From contig CABFPE010000341.1 of assembly GCA_900660155.1 (NCBI GenBank), positions 579,858 to 643,857 on the forward strand: a stretch of DNA of 64,000 bases, read 5' to 3'. Source of the DNA: Hofstenia miamia (Eukaryota; Xenacoelomorpha; Acoela; Hofsteniidae). The notes under the pieces were generated by a model, which worked only from the letters and a program-made list of their open reading frames with translations, was not told the origin of the DNA and did not search any database. Positions 13,776-26,280 of this stretch are shown here, one piece after another. The stretch's first letter is position 1, and every line of letters begins with the position of its first letter. A program made the position numbers and the translations under genes.

Positions 13776-15095
13776 CAATCGCAATTGATATTGAAAATTT
13801 AGTGGATAACTCTATTATGGGTTAAAATAGTTATAATTTGTTATTATAAGCCATTTATAAAGATATATATGCTTCATGTATTTATAATTTTAGTTGCGTC
13901 TCGTTGTATTGGATGCAATGTGAACACACAATTCTTTAAATGCAAACAAATTGAAGAAAATGGAAAAATCTTGAAAAGTTCTTGGAAGTTTCTTACATTT
14001 TTCCTGAAAAAAACGTGCAAACACTTGGCAAGAAATTTTCTAGAAATGCTAAAAATCGAAATTAAAATTTCCGAAATTTCATAGAATTCACAAGAAATTT
14101 GGAGATTAATTCAAAAATGTAATATTACATATTTATGAAATTTTGAACACTATAGGCCAAATTTATCAAAAATGCTTGTAATAGCATTAACAAATAGCTT
14201 GCAAATTATTACTAGCATAATCAGTCGACTTACACTGGAAATGAATTTTTGAATTATGATAAAAAGCATACAAATCTAGACTAACCAGAATTATTTCATT
14301 GTTCAGAGATTACCCATAAATTTGAAATGTAATTTTTTTAATTGACCAACTTTTCGAATAATTTAAAAGTAAAAAAAACTATTAGTTGATGTATTTAGAA
14401 TTAGTATAACTTTCATGAATAAATTATTTTGAGACTTCATTGTATTATATCAAAATTTGAGAAAAATTCGAAATAGAAAAAAAGCTTTTCACAATGCATT
14501 GTTTTAAATTGAAGAAACCTTACAAATAATAATGATGAATTTTAAATATAAGCATAAACTGGTACAATGTGTTCGGTTTGGTTTTCTTAGACATCAAAAC
14601 CGCGCTTTCCGTTTTTTGAACCAACTAATATTGTAATTACTAAAACCTTATTCAAGAGAAAAATCCCTTTCTAAGGTATATTTTCATAACCATAAATTAA
14701 AACAAATGTGCATATATTTCAAAAATAAATTACTATTACTCAACATTGCATACAACTCAACCCAAATGCAATAAATGACCAATAATTAATAAACAATGTG
14801 TTAAAAATTAATATTTACATTTTACAATTTACATTCACATCATATACTCTTCTAAAAGTCAGCTTAAGTTTTTAATTTCGGTGTGTAGTATCTAGGGTAC
14901 CTAAATTTGGTGGAAAAACTGCAACACTAAAGAAATAATCATAAAATGAGCTGAAATGGCATTAATTTAAATGGGACAGCCGGATTTTTCCGGGCTTGAG
15001 CCAAGTTTTTGTAAAGGTAAGGAAACCTAAGTAGTTTGATGGGGAAGTAAAACAACTGCGTGCACCACGTCAAAGGGCCTCAACATTTTCATATA
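13776..15095. other. Intergenic
   Basis: AT-rich, no feature recognised. A 71-codon ORF at 13869-14084 has no motif and is probably chance. Confidence 0.5.
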
Positions 15096-16599
15096 CGCGG
15101 CCAAACTCCGTGTTCATTAGCATCTTTCAAAGAGCTTCGAAATAAAGTAAAACTCAAGTCGATTTTTAGAGACGTCAAATGATTTAAAGAAATTGTTTAA
15201 GTTGGTATCTGAGCTCTCTACTAAACAGACTGAAATAGTCAACCAAATTCCCAATGCAAATTCCTTTCAGGTTTATTTCTTAGAAAAAATAACAAATATA
15301 TATATTGCATGTTTCAATCGAGCTCTTCTGGGATAGTAGATGATGTAATAAGATCATACCCTGTGTCAATTGTAACCATTTCTCAGCTTAAAACACTATC
15401 TACATTAGAGGTACGAGAAACTATTATGTCTATGAGTAATACTCCCTTATTTAACTCATTTGGTTAATTTATTATAACCTACTTTCCCTGATTGCTTGAA
15501 GACATCTCTAATTCGACCTACATTGAGGAAAAGACATTGGACGTCAGTCAGCTCTCTAGCTATAGACCAGTAGTGAACGTATCATTTTTTTCCAAATTAA
15601 TTTAAAAATCTGCAGCTAAACAATTCATTCCATTTTTAGAATCGAATATATTGCTTCCAAAATACCAATCTGACTACAGGGCTAGCCGATCTGTGGAATC
15701 TGCTCTTCTTCGGGTAAAAAATGACATCCTTACACTTAACCGTGGTGACTGTATCATCTTGTCTTCATTAGACCAAACAGCTGCTTTTTACACTATTAGC
15801 CATGTACTATTACTACGTATACTCCAAAAAATTGGAATACATATAGTCTAAAATTCCTTTATTAGTTTTTTTCTTTCTGAAAATAGATATCCCACCACAT
15901 GTTTGCAGATGACACCCAGATATATATTTTGGTTTCACGGGAGGATCTGAATTTAGCACTCCAATCAATAAAGAACATCACATCACAATTATCACTTAAA
16001 ATGAACTCTGCATTTCAGTTACTCAATGAGGATAAAACAAAATTGTTGTGTTTTGGATTAAAGGAACATGTTAGTATTGATTCAAGGAACTTTTTAACCC
16101 CCCCCCCCCATTAGAAACATTGGGTGTATTTTTGACAAAGATTTTTCAATGAAATCACAAGTAACCTCAATTATCATCTCGACAAATTATATTCTTAGAA
16201 ATGGTAGTAAAATTTGTAAATATCTATGTATATCGAATGTGAAGCGTATTCTACAAGTATTCGTCTTATCTAAAATCGATTTATTTTTCAATAGTCTGCT
16301 TCATGGAATCCCAGATCATCAAAGTCACAAGCTGCAAATTATTCACCATCGGCGTGCTCGCTTAATATTTAATTTGGGTTACCGTGAAGCTATTACACAG
16401 GCATTAGTTGAACTACACTTGTTGAAAGTTAAATTTACAATGAGATATAAAATATGTCTAATAGCTTGGAAGTGCTTACTTGGCATGGGACCATCCTACC
16501 TTACTGCAGTTTTAGAGATATCAAATTCCATGACACGATCATCTTCAGAAAAATTTACTAGTAATACATAGAACAAAGAAAGTATTGACAGACCATGCA

Positions 16600-16607
16600 T
16601 TCTCCAT
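16600..16607. repeat. 8-bp target duplication, left copy (TTCTCCAT)
   Basis: An exact copy recurs at 16914-16921 on the other side of the inserted MITE. Eight base pairs is the hAT target-site length. Confidence 0.9.
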
Positions 16608-16913
16608 TAGAGGTTTGCGGGCTGGCCCGGAGTCCGCGGGCTGCGGAAGGGCAGGGGCGGGCTCAAAATTATTGCTTTTTTGAGCAAACGTTGTTTTTTG
16701 CTTGAATCATACCTATATGTAAAATGTAATAGTGTAATGATAGTCCATTTTACTACCAACAATGTATAAGTGTATATAATGTAAAGGAATAACACCGTTA
16801 TTAAGGAGAACGGGCCGGCCGCGGGCGGCCTAACATGTAAACAGGTGGGCCATAAATTTTAAACAGGTGTGGGCTGGCTCGGGCCGATAAAAACCACGAC
16901 CCATAAACCACTA
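16608..16913. mobile_element. 306-bp hAT-type MITE inserted in the LINE
   Basis: Imperfect terminal inverted repeats: TAGAGGTTTGCGGGC at the left; the right end read in reverse is TAGTGGTTTATGGGTCG. TTCTCCAT flanks both sides exactly. The ends are GC-rich (GGGCTGGCCCGG, GGGCCGGCCGCGGGCGG) around an AT-rich core, with no coding capacity. Without the MITE and one duplication copy, the LINE reads straight through as HAFSICGPFLFN, which confirms both boundaries. Transposition would have depended on a hAT transposase supplied elsewhere. Confidence 0.9.
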
Positions 16914-17127
16914 TTCTCCATCTGCGGTCCATTCCTCTTCAATATCTTGCCTAAAGAAATTAGAACCATCATTAACATTGAAGTTTTCAAGAAGAAACTA
17001 AAGCATTATTTATTTAGCGAGCAATTGAAATTTGATTATTGTTTAACACTGTAAATAGCGCATTTGTGTTTTGTAAAAAAGTTATACACTTTATAAAAAT
17101 ATAAATTTATTTATTATTATTTATATT

Positions 17128-17633
17128 ATATTAAACCTAGCACAGCATTGCATGTCTTCAATGTTAAGAAGCCGATGTTTTATTGCATACTACTCCAATA
17201 ATGCTATGTCGCTTTGTCGCGGTGTGGTTAAATATCGATCGAAGTTATTTCAGTTTTTCAGTGATTTAATTTTTTTTCGATTTTTAGTACTGAATCGATT
17301 CAAAATTTCGATTGATTTAAAACGCTGTATCTTAGATTTAAGCACAGCCTTTTAAAATATAATTTGAGAATTGACAATAAGGATTAGAATAATATCACAC
17401 TTACTCAATGCTTACTCAAATATTAAAAAACCTTAACAATATTTTTGTAAAATGTTTTTGCTAATTAAAATTGTGAATTTATAAAATTATTACTTGTTGC
17501 ACATAACTATAGTATACATTAGTTATTCTTCTGTATGTATTACTTTCTCATGCTCACATATTTTTACTTTACAAGGGCAATCACATTTTGTTTGTTCTTC
17601 GAAACATAGTGGAGGGAGTAGTGCTAGTCACTA
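17128..17633. other. Intergenic
   Basis: AT-rich spacer between the LINE tail and the next MITE. Short ORFs here show no motif. Confidence 0.5.
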
Positions 17634-17969
17634 TAGAGCGAAATCAGGTACCCGATTACAACCGACCCGACCTTGGTTCGGAAATCAGATTTTCGGGTCG
17701 GGTTCGAGTACTGTCAAAGATTAGATTGTTTGATTAAGAAAGTTCTGGTGTTAATCACTGCTTGATTTGACAAATTGCCAGGATGTTAAATAAGTATACT
17801 GCTAATCATTTGATGTACTTAGCTTATACGAAAGTGACTGATGTTTATCAACTTTTGATTGGAGAGAGTTCCAAGATGTTAAACAACCAATAAGTCAATG
17901 TGTATGCGTTTTTTGGGTCGGGTTTTTGCAGTAAAAATTCTGAACGAGTCGGGTTCGGATCCACACTTA
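17634..17969. mobile_element. Probable 336-bp MITE with GGGTCGGGTT subterminal words
   Basis: The left end TAGAGCGAAATCAGGTACCCGA and the reverse of the right end, TAAGTGTGGATCCGAACCCG, are similar, and both sides are rich in CCCGACC/GGGTCGGGT words. The flanks AGTCACTA and AGTCATAC share only the first five bases, so the target duplication is uncertain. The style is hAT-like, but the word family differs from the MITE at 16,608. Confidence 0.5.
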
Positions 17970-20900
17970 AGTCATACTGTCTCTCTCTACTCTGTTTTCA
18001 TATACATCTTACCCTAAATATTTTTGGAAAAGATAAATTTATTGATCTCCAAATTTCTTTTTCTGGTCACTATTTAAAATAGTTAATATTTTTGAATGCA
18101 AATGCATTCCAAATAAGTTATCAAATGTAAATTCCTTGAAGCTAGCAGGATTAAAAATTGAATTATATGTGTATCAAAGACAATCTGTGATATTATTTCT
18201 TTGAATTTAAATAAATTCCATCACCATCTGTTTGCATATCTTTGTACACACGTGGAAAATAATCGGAAATATTATAATTCGAAATAGAATGTTGAAATAT
18301 TTTTTTATAATGCTAATCCATAATGACTGATGTAAATTTATAAGCAGTTGTTAAATACTGCAAGTCTTGAGTATTAAAAAATCATGATGCAAAATGAAAT
18401 ATTTTTCTGTAATCTCTATCTTATAAAAATTACTCACACCGGTTTTCCAGGGCTTAATACAAGTGACGTATATTGTGGCTTATCGTACTCAAGCATTTCA
18501 TTCCAATGTCAGACATTACTACCTTTATTTCCTATAGGTAACAACTACAAACAATTTGTTGCACTTCCGTGGTTATCGAAGTAATTCATGAAATTTGGCA
18601 ATATACCAAATTGACAGACGTAATCAGGACCTGGACCAATTGTGCATGAAAGTCTAGTGCTACAAATTAATATGGTGTTCCTGTGTTGATAATTAATCTG
18701 GATCAAGTACAGTGGGTGAAGCTAATGGTTTTATTCTAGGTGAAATTCATAATAACTTCAAATTATAATGATTAGAATAGTTGCTTTTACGATTAATTTA
18801 TTAACCTATAAAATGTTGCAGCATCAATGATGTCAAATTTAATACTGGATACAGTTTTGAATAGTTATTTAATAATATGTGGGATTATGTATTGGCAACA
18901 ACTCAATAATAAAGGTCCTATAAATGGCAAAAAGAAAGTTGACAGATGAAACCTTATTGGATTTATTTTTAAAGAAGCTCAAAAGTTGCTTTGATTTGTT
19001 TCGCAAATTCAAATTTTTAGCACATAATAAAACATAAAATAAATCACAATACAATATTAGTAAAGGTTATAAGGAAGACATAATGACAAAGAACGTCTAT
19101 TATAAAATTGTGATGACATTAGAAATCAACTTTTTGACATATAAGAAATGTAATCACATGACTTGATGTAGTTATAACTTTGGTTGCTGATTCCAAATCT
19201 AACCTCAGTTTGGAGCTATTTACCTTTTTCATTACAATTTTTACATAAATTTAGAATAAACATTGTCAAAGTTTACTGCAAGCAAGTATATTATTCGTAA
19301 TAAAAAATATAATTCATCTTCATAAGTGGAATGTAAATTTATGTTCTTTACTAAAATGCGTGCACCAAGGTACTATTGCGTGCTTACCGTTATTCAAAGT
19401 ATTTTATGAGCATTTGCTGCCAAAGTCCAATATTCTTTTTTAGCAATTGAGTAACTCACTTTAATAGAATTTTTATTTGGTACTTTTATGACTAGTGATT
19501 TCATGAAATGTAATATTAGAAGCTTGAATTTCTGTGCGAAACTATAAAATTTTAATAGTGTCGACAGTAACACTTCGGAAACAAACCATTTTATAATTTG
19601 AATTATTGTACGAATACACAGAATTCAGCTATACCTGTCAATTTGTCAATCAGAAGATTGAATGTCTTACTATTTTAGATATATTTATAGCACCTTCACT
19701 TGCTATGTCTTTACAAAGAGGAATGCGATCACACACATCTTTTGCTATCCGATAGTTTTGTTGGCATAACACTGGTTACATAAATGGACTATGTATAAGT
19801 GTAAATACATTATTATTCTGTTAGATTTAAATGACTTTGGTTAACATCAGTTTTCTGAAGTTGAAAATTCGAGTTTCTATTCGTCATTAATATTTTGTTT
19901 TACTACAAAACTCTACCGATTTATTGTTGTACTGAAAGTGATATATTACTTATTTCATTTTGCTCCTAAAAATAGAGACTTTCTTTCAACACTAATGCAA
20001 TTTAGATCCTATTTCAGACAATTTAGCATAAATCTTTACTGCATTGATAATAGTTTTAGGTAAGAGTGTAAACCCCGCTTTTGCAAAACTTAAGGCTTAA
20101 CATTCGAAATTGTGAACTTTAAGTAAAGCTACCAAAATGCGATACCTAGTTTTAATTATCCAATTAGTCAAAATATTCGGCAATGAATTAATGAAAATAT
20201 CACTTCCTTGGCGTATCTGATTCAAATTTTAAGATATTAACTCTTGATTCGTTTTTGTACAACATATTATGCAAAGTATACGTCTTTGAAATGAAAAGCA
20301 TTGACACTTCTTTTCATTTTACAAATGTTTTCAGTTGCAGAAAATATGCTATTATCTAGTTTTCCACTAAAAAAGAAAGAAATGATTTTAATATAAAGAA
20401 GATTTCCCCAAAGTATAACTGCAAATATTACTTCTAGAACTGGATTCCCATTTGAATAAAAAAATTGCGTATGAAATGATGTAAACTTGTAGAAAGCTCG
20501 ATGTTGAAGACTCGCAAGTTGAGTTTTAATTTATTATTTAATAAGGTGTTTATATATTTCCTTTGCATTGAAAGGCTAATTCTCTTTTTATTAAACATTT
20601 ATTATTGACAACGCTACTGACGGGGAACAGTCCATCAATGCCATCGCCAAGATAAAAACTCTAATAATTTATTTACCAATGTTTTTTATTCAAATGACTA
20701 TTTTAAGCCATAGCTTATTCATTTCTTAAGCCATAATATCAGACTTAAAATTAGACTTAATAATTTAATACTTTTCGTTAAGAAAATGTCGAAATAGCGT
20801 CAAGCAATTCCCAAAAATATATGTCTGAAAGAATCCTACATTGATTGTAAAGCAATACTTTGCTTGATACTAGATTTGTTCTGCATACTTAATAAATAAA

Positions 20901-23900
20901 ATACATAAAGTTGAGTAGTCTAACCAAGTATGCGATCAGATTTAAGTTCCCATAGAGATTATTTTGCTTCTATATATTTATACAACTACATTCATATGCA
21001 ACGTTCCGAAAGAAAAACCCACTTTCAAGAGGTATATGTTCTCGCAATTCGCTTAAGCTTTTTTCAAAATTTTATATTTAGACTAACATTACACTTCTTA
21101 ATATAAAAATTTTTCTATCACTTGCTCCCTCATTATAGAAATTGACTATGTGCTACATTGAAATATGTTGGGAAACGGGCATTTTTTGACCCATCATTCG
21201 ATCGGACCCGTCTAAAAGTGACCAGCAACTCGACAAGATCATTTTATTTTTTACTCGACCCGTGGTTCGGGTCAGGTTTACCCTTTTCCCACCTTGCATT
21301 GGAATATTTTGCTGGCAAGTTTGTATCAAGTGTCCTATTAACAAAACTGATGGTTGTTTAATATTATGGTTTTTAATGGTTAGCAAAATAAGAAAATATT
21401 TATACAATAACAAGATCGAAGTGGCTAAGATGCAAAATGCCAAAATGAATAAGAAATTTACATATATATAAAATGCTAACTATTAAGCTTCTCTTGAAAA
21501 AAACTTTGCGACTTTTTCATAAATACACTTTTAAACCAAAGTATTTTCATTCAGGTCAGTGAGGCTATATTTTTGGAAATGTCTTAAATAAAAATTTATT
21601 CCTTCAAAAGCGCGCTAATTTAACGAGATGACAAATCAAATTTATCACGTTTTGACATTTATAAATGGCCAAGGAAATGAATATATACATATTTAATCAA
21701 TTAGCGGCATATTGAAATACGCCGAACGTAAGCTTAAATATCACTTTGTTCTGCAACAAAAACTCGCATGTGAAAATTTATTGAACAAAATACAAGTTCA
21801 CTACAATGACATAACAAGTATATAATATTAGAAAAATCAATAAATATTATTGAGACAAAATTCAGTTTAGACTAAATGATTCTGCACAGTGATGAACTCT
21901 GCTTATTGTTGCTTAGTTGCTTTTGGTAAATTATTTGTTTGAATTGCATCCTTGGGCGAGTTATTAGTGCCTGGGCCAACTGGGTAGTTGTTAGAATATA
22001 AATAGAACAACTTTATTCCTTGAAAATTATTGGAAAATCAATCATCATTTTCAATGATGGCAGCCACTCCAAAAATTTTGAAAATATTGAGAAAAGATAC
22101 CCAAAGAATGCATTTCATTACCTTAGATTTTAAAATTTCTATTTTCTTACCGAGAGGCATGAAAACAAACCACATATTTGCAAAAATCAGATTCAGTTCA
22201 AAACTTAGATTATATTAACATACATCAAGGGTAAAATATATGAAGTGCTTTATGGCAAATTAATTAATAATAAAAAAATTGTTTTGAGAGGAATTCCAGT
22301 ATTAATAATTTTTCTAAACTACTATAAATATATTGATGAAAACCGCATACATGTCTTACTAAGAATTGGAGCTGATGTGAAATTTCTTGCACGAATTGAA
22401 CTACCCTTTAGAGATGAAAATGAATAATAGACTTAAATGAAAATGAAATTTTCGAGGTATCCCTTTATGACCATCAATTATCTCACTTCGGTAATGTTCG
22501 CAAATGCAGTGCTACATATTTTTGTCTTTTGCAATATATAATGAATTTATTCAGTTGATAACAGGACAGATTTTGGCTACAATTGTATTACATTTGAGAA
22601 CACCAAGATACTTTTATATTAGTATATATTCGATTATCTCTAATTGTAATAGATTTACTTTTCTGCATTACGCAAAAACCACTGCTGACCTAGTTTACGG
22701 ATTTGTGATGTTGAAATTCTCAATTTAGACATTATTCCAATATTTAATTGTCGAGTTCACAGCTATGACAATCCCAGTAATATGTCAATATAATTTTTTC
22801 ATCATTTACATGTTGATAAGAGTTATTGCTCACAATAATTAAATGAACTTTTGTAAACCCATTATCAGTATGTCGTGCAACACACATTGTATGAGAACAC
22901 AAAAATAATGGAAAAAAAGAACTAATCAAAAGTTCAATCTTTTCTAAAATCAACATTTTTAAACCATTTCCTTGCATTCTCTGCTATTTATATTTTTCTT
23001 TGATTTAAGCGCAACAAGCTAATCTTTTCAAACAACGCTTATTGATACAACAAGCTCTATTTAACTATTTGGGACAATGAGAAATTTACACAGCGTTGGA
23101 TTTTTTAGAGTCTCACTGCATTAAAGCGTGGGTTTGTTTGTGCAACTTAATCTGCTTGATTTCAGGATATTTATAAGAAAGCGAACGCACCAGTAAATGA
23201 CCATAGTTATTTTTTAGCTAAAAAAGACAATATCAACAAATACATGCTGATATGAGAAAATGGCCATGTATTTTCATGAAAAGAGCAATTTAGAGTTGGA
23301 CCATTTTGGATACTTAAGGGGTAAATTAGTAAGCTGAAAAAACAATCACTGTATTCTAAATACCAACTTTCGATTTGTGTGTATCACTAACAAATGCTCA
23401 ACTTGCAGAAGCAGTAAAATGATTGAATTAAAAGACCTCAATCTCTAGACATCGATCATGTGGATGAGTTTGCTAATGAAATAATTGAGTTTTCAAAGCT
23501 TTTGTCAAATCTTGATAACTTGGATTCTCCTGTATCAAGGCCTTCTATATTAGAAGTTTACAAATACAGTGGCAGTATGTTGACAAGTTTTACAAATACT
23601 AACATTTTATGCCGAATATATTTAATGCTACAACCTTCTGATATTTTTAAAAGAGACTAAAGAAATATTTGAGGTCTTCTGTTAGTCAAGATACATTGTG
23701 AGATTAATCTCTAATGGCTATTAAATAGATTCTTACTGAAGTTATAAACTTTGATAATTACATAATAATTTTTCGTAAAAACAGTTACTAATATTTTAAT
23801 ATCAAGTGATGATATAAAATAGCAATTTTTCTAGTAACATGCGCAGATAAGTTATACTTATTCCTTGATTAAGTGAATTGAAGTAACCATTACATAATTA

Positions 23901-24590
23901 TTAAAAAAATTACTTTTCTATTTAACTTTTTGTTGAAATGGGCCCGAAAGATCAAATGGCCCTCAACAGCCATGGTTATTGCTGCTATATTTCGATGCGA
24001 TTACTTTTATTAGTGTTCTCATTGGCTAGACATCACCTTTGTGGAAGTCTGATCTTATAAAAATGCTATTGAATCCATCATCTTGAACGAGTTATCATTG
24101 TAGTAAGTATGAAATTATTTAGATTAAGATACTGCAAGCTTACTAAAATGTCTGTTGTTAGTATCTTAGCACCATGACGCGATTTCTTATGATTTAGATC
24201 ATCACTTCCATATGAAACAAGACATCCATGTCATCTTCAATTCTTTTTAAAGAAAACAAATAAGTTTTTATCTGATAGAAACTTCTTTGGTTGAACTACA
24301 CGAATTGCAAATGTGTTAATTTGCAATAAAAATTATTATTCAATGATTAAATTTCAAAAAACTTAAAAGAAAACTTCGTGAATTGTTATTGGAATTAATG
24401 CTTCTATTCGACATAAATAATTGGTGCATCTATTTCGGGTAGTTTTGAATGGGAAATAATCTGAATGTGTAACACCTGAATGAGGGGTACTCCAGGCAAC
24501 AGTTCTAGTACCTATTTATTTGTTTTTTATGTCATTGATATTATGAGTGAAGTTAATAGCTCTGAGATTTACCAATGAGCCGAAAACACA
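17970..24590. other. Long gene-free stretch with one MITE-like island
   Basis: Mostly AT-rich and featureless. At about 21,165-21,300 an island has TGGGAAACGGG at its left, GGGAAAAGGG in reverse at its right, and TGACCC/GACCCG words between, consistent with a short non-autonomous transposon. ORFs of 60-96 codons in this region cross AT-rich DNA and show no family motif. Confidence 0.45.
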
Positions 24591-25060
24591 TGTTTAATAA
24601 CATCGGATGAAAATGCCTTTAAAGCAACTAAGAATCTGCAATCTGAAATTGAAAATCTGAGGAATTATTTCAATTTAAACGAACTAAAAATAAATGTTGA
24701 TAAAACGCAGTTACTTATTTTTTCACATAATACTGTTAAAAGTTAAAATCAAAAACGAAATAATCAAACAAAGTAATTGCGTTAAATATCTAAGCGTTGA
24801 AATTGATAAGGACCCACATTTCGATTCATTTTTGCAAAATAAAATCAGGAAAATGGTTATTGGAATAAGAGATCTTTATCATTTAAGGAATTTCTCATCT
24901 GAATATCATAAATAGTTAATTAATACTTTTTCCCTATCCCATTTAAACTACTGTTCATTTTATTATTACAATCTACGTCTAAGCGACGTCAACTTTTATC
25001 GAAATCTTTCAACTGGTCTTTAAAAATTTTATATTTATAAAAAAGCGTGATAGTTCATTA
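24590..25060 (+). mobile_element. LINE reverse transcriptase fragment
   Basis: A second non-LTR retrotransposon scrap. The plus strand reads TSDENAFKATKNLQSEIENL, then LRNYFNLNELKINVDKTQLL near 24,655-24,720, then CVKYLSVEIDKDPHFDSFL near 24,780-24,830 and SHLNYCSFYYYNL near 24,940. This is the stretch just after the catalytic FADD box in jockey/CR1-type RTs (NELKLN..KT..L.F, KYLGV.ID, LSHLNYC). The catalytic box itself, the 5' part and the 3' end are missing, and at least one frameshift splits it near 24,740. It is not an obvious copy of the LINE at 15.1 kb. Confidence 0.75.
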
Positions 25061-26280
25061 GAGTATAGAAGTAATTATAATATTTAACACATACATACAT
25101 ATATTTTTACTATGCTGTAGTTTGTAAACTTTGCAATGTACATTATTTTAATAATAATATAATAAATTGCTTTGAATTTTATTATTCTTACGTTAAGTTA
25201 TCGGGAATTTAGTCGGACGTTCATAGAAATCCTATGGCATTGTTTGCGAGTTGAATTTCTCCGGCAAATTAGGGCACAAACTACCTAGTTTAGGGTACGT
25301 GCTTTTCCCGTAGTCAATACCTCTAAATATAGACCCGTAGATTTGTGCGTGCCCGTGCCATAAAATTCATTTTAGGTCGATGCACCAAATTCAAATCTTT
25401 CTTAGCAACATTTCTCATATTTGCCGGGCTTCCCATTTTACTTAGTTCTTAGATTGAATCGATAAAAAATCGTAGATATGCTCTGACATTACATGGATAA
25501 GAGCTGGAGGTTTTTTGACGGTCTTGATCATGCTAAAATATTAAAAAACTTAGTTTTTAAATATTTTTAATGTCTTTGCAGAACATTTTTATTTAACTAA
25601 TCAAAATTAGTTGTAGGGGAGCGACCACGCCCCCCTTGGAACCAGCTGCGAACATAACTGAAATTATTTCACTTTAATTCACAATCGCTTAAAAACTTCT
25701 CCAAATTTATTTAGCAAATCATTTTCACATAATGTTTATTTAGTCTGTTCGAATAAGTAGATTACACCAATTGAAGGAAAACGCTTCTTTCAACATAAAC
25801 AATTACTGTGCTCATTGTTTGTCTAAAGCTGATGTGAAGGTGTCAGCCCCTCCGCATTAAAATTTCTAAACGCGCCTCTGATATCCGGTGCTTTGTAAAT
25901 TTTCCCAAATGAAAAGTCAATCATCCCTTTTAGAAGATAAAGAGCGCGACATGACAGTTATAATAGGGGAGGAAAAGTTGTATAACCCCCACTTCTGCGG
26001 TTCTAAATATTTGCAATGAAACAGAATATATGCAAAAAAATTATTTTGGTGAAATATTTCAGGTGTAACGCCTCTGTATATGCCCTCTGAAGTTTGAAAG
26101 CAGCTCAAAATTGCAGAAACGTCATTTTATTGCCATACAATTGTATTTCAAACACATATATGACCATATTTTTTTTAAAATTTACTGTTAGTCAATAAAT
26201 TAGTTGTCAAATATAGATATTATTAGCATTATTTATAAATTGTAATGTAACAATATTAATTCTTTAGTTTGGAGTGAAGG
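25061..26280. other. Intergenic with GC-richer transposon-like scraps
   Basis: About 25,200-25,400 and 25,615-25,880 are GC-richer than their surroundings. The second contains GCGCCTCTG (25,870-25,878) and CACGCCCCCCTTGG (25,627-25,640), which look like right-hand ends of hAT elements, but no matching left ends were found. Confidence 0.35.

Larger units (their letters stand above)
15100..17127 (+). mobile_element. CR1-like LINE, internally deleted, split by a MITE
   Basis: Remnant of a non-LTR retrotransposon reverse transcriptase. About 15,300-15,560 holds a decayed approach to the RT. SSYRPVVNVSFFSKL near 15,550 and LLPKYQSDYRASRSVESALL at 15,651 match the NYRPVS...LPKYQSAY...ESALLR signature of CR1/jockey-type RTs, followed by LLRVKNDILTL. 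FADDTQIYI at 15,900 is the catalytic box. Only about 50 bases separate the LLRILQKIGI segment from FADD, where the family normally has roughly 80 residues, so the palm centre is deleted. The thumb follows at 16,149-16,571, and the terminal GPFLFNILPKEI motif is at 16,930-17,054, beyond the inserted MITE. Stops and frameshifts also break the reading. The element ends in TTTATTATTATTT, like CR1 tails. Confidence 0.85.

Noticed and set aside
25615-25880. Possible complete hAT element
   Set aside because: Both candidate termini face the same way (both look like right ends), so they do not form an element.
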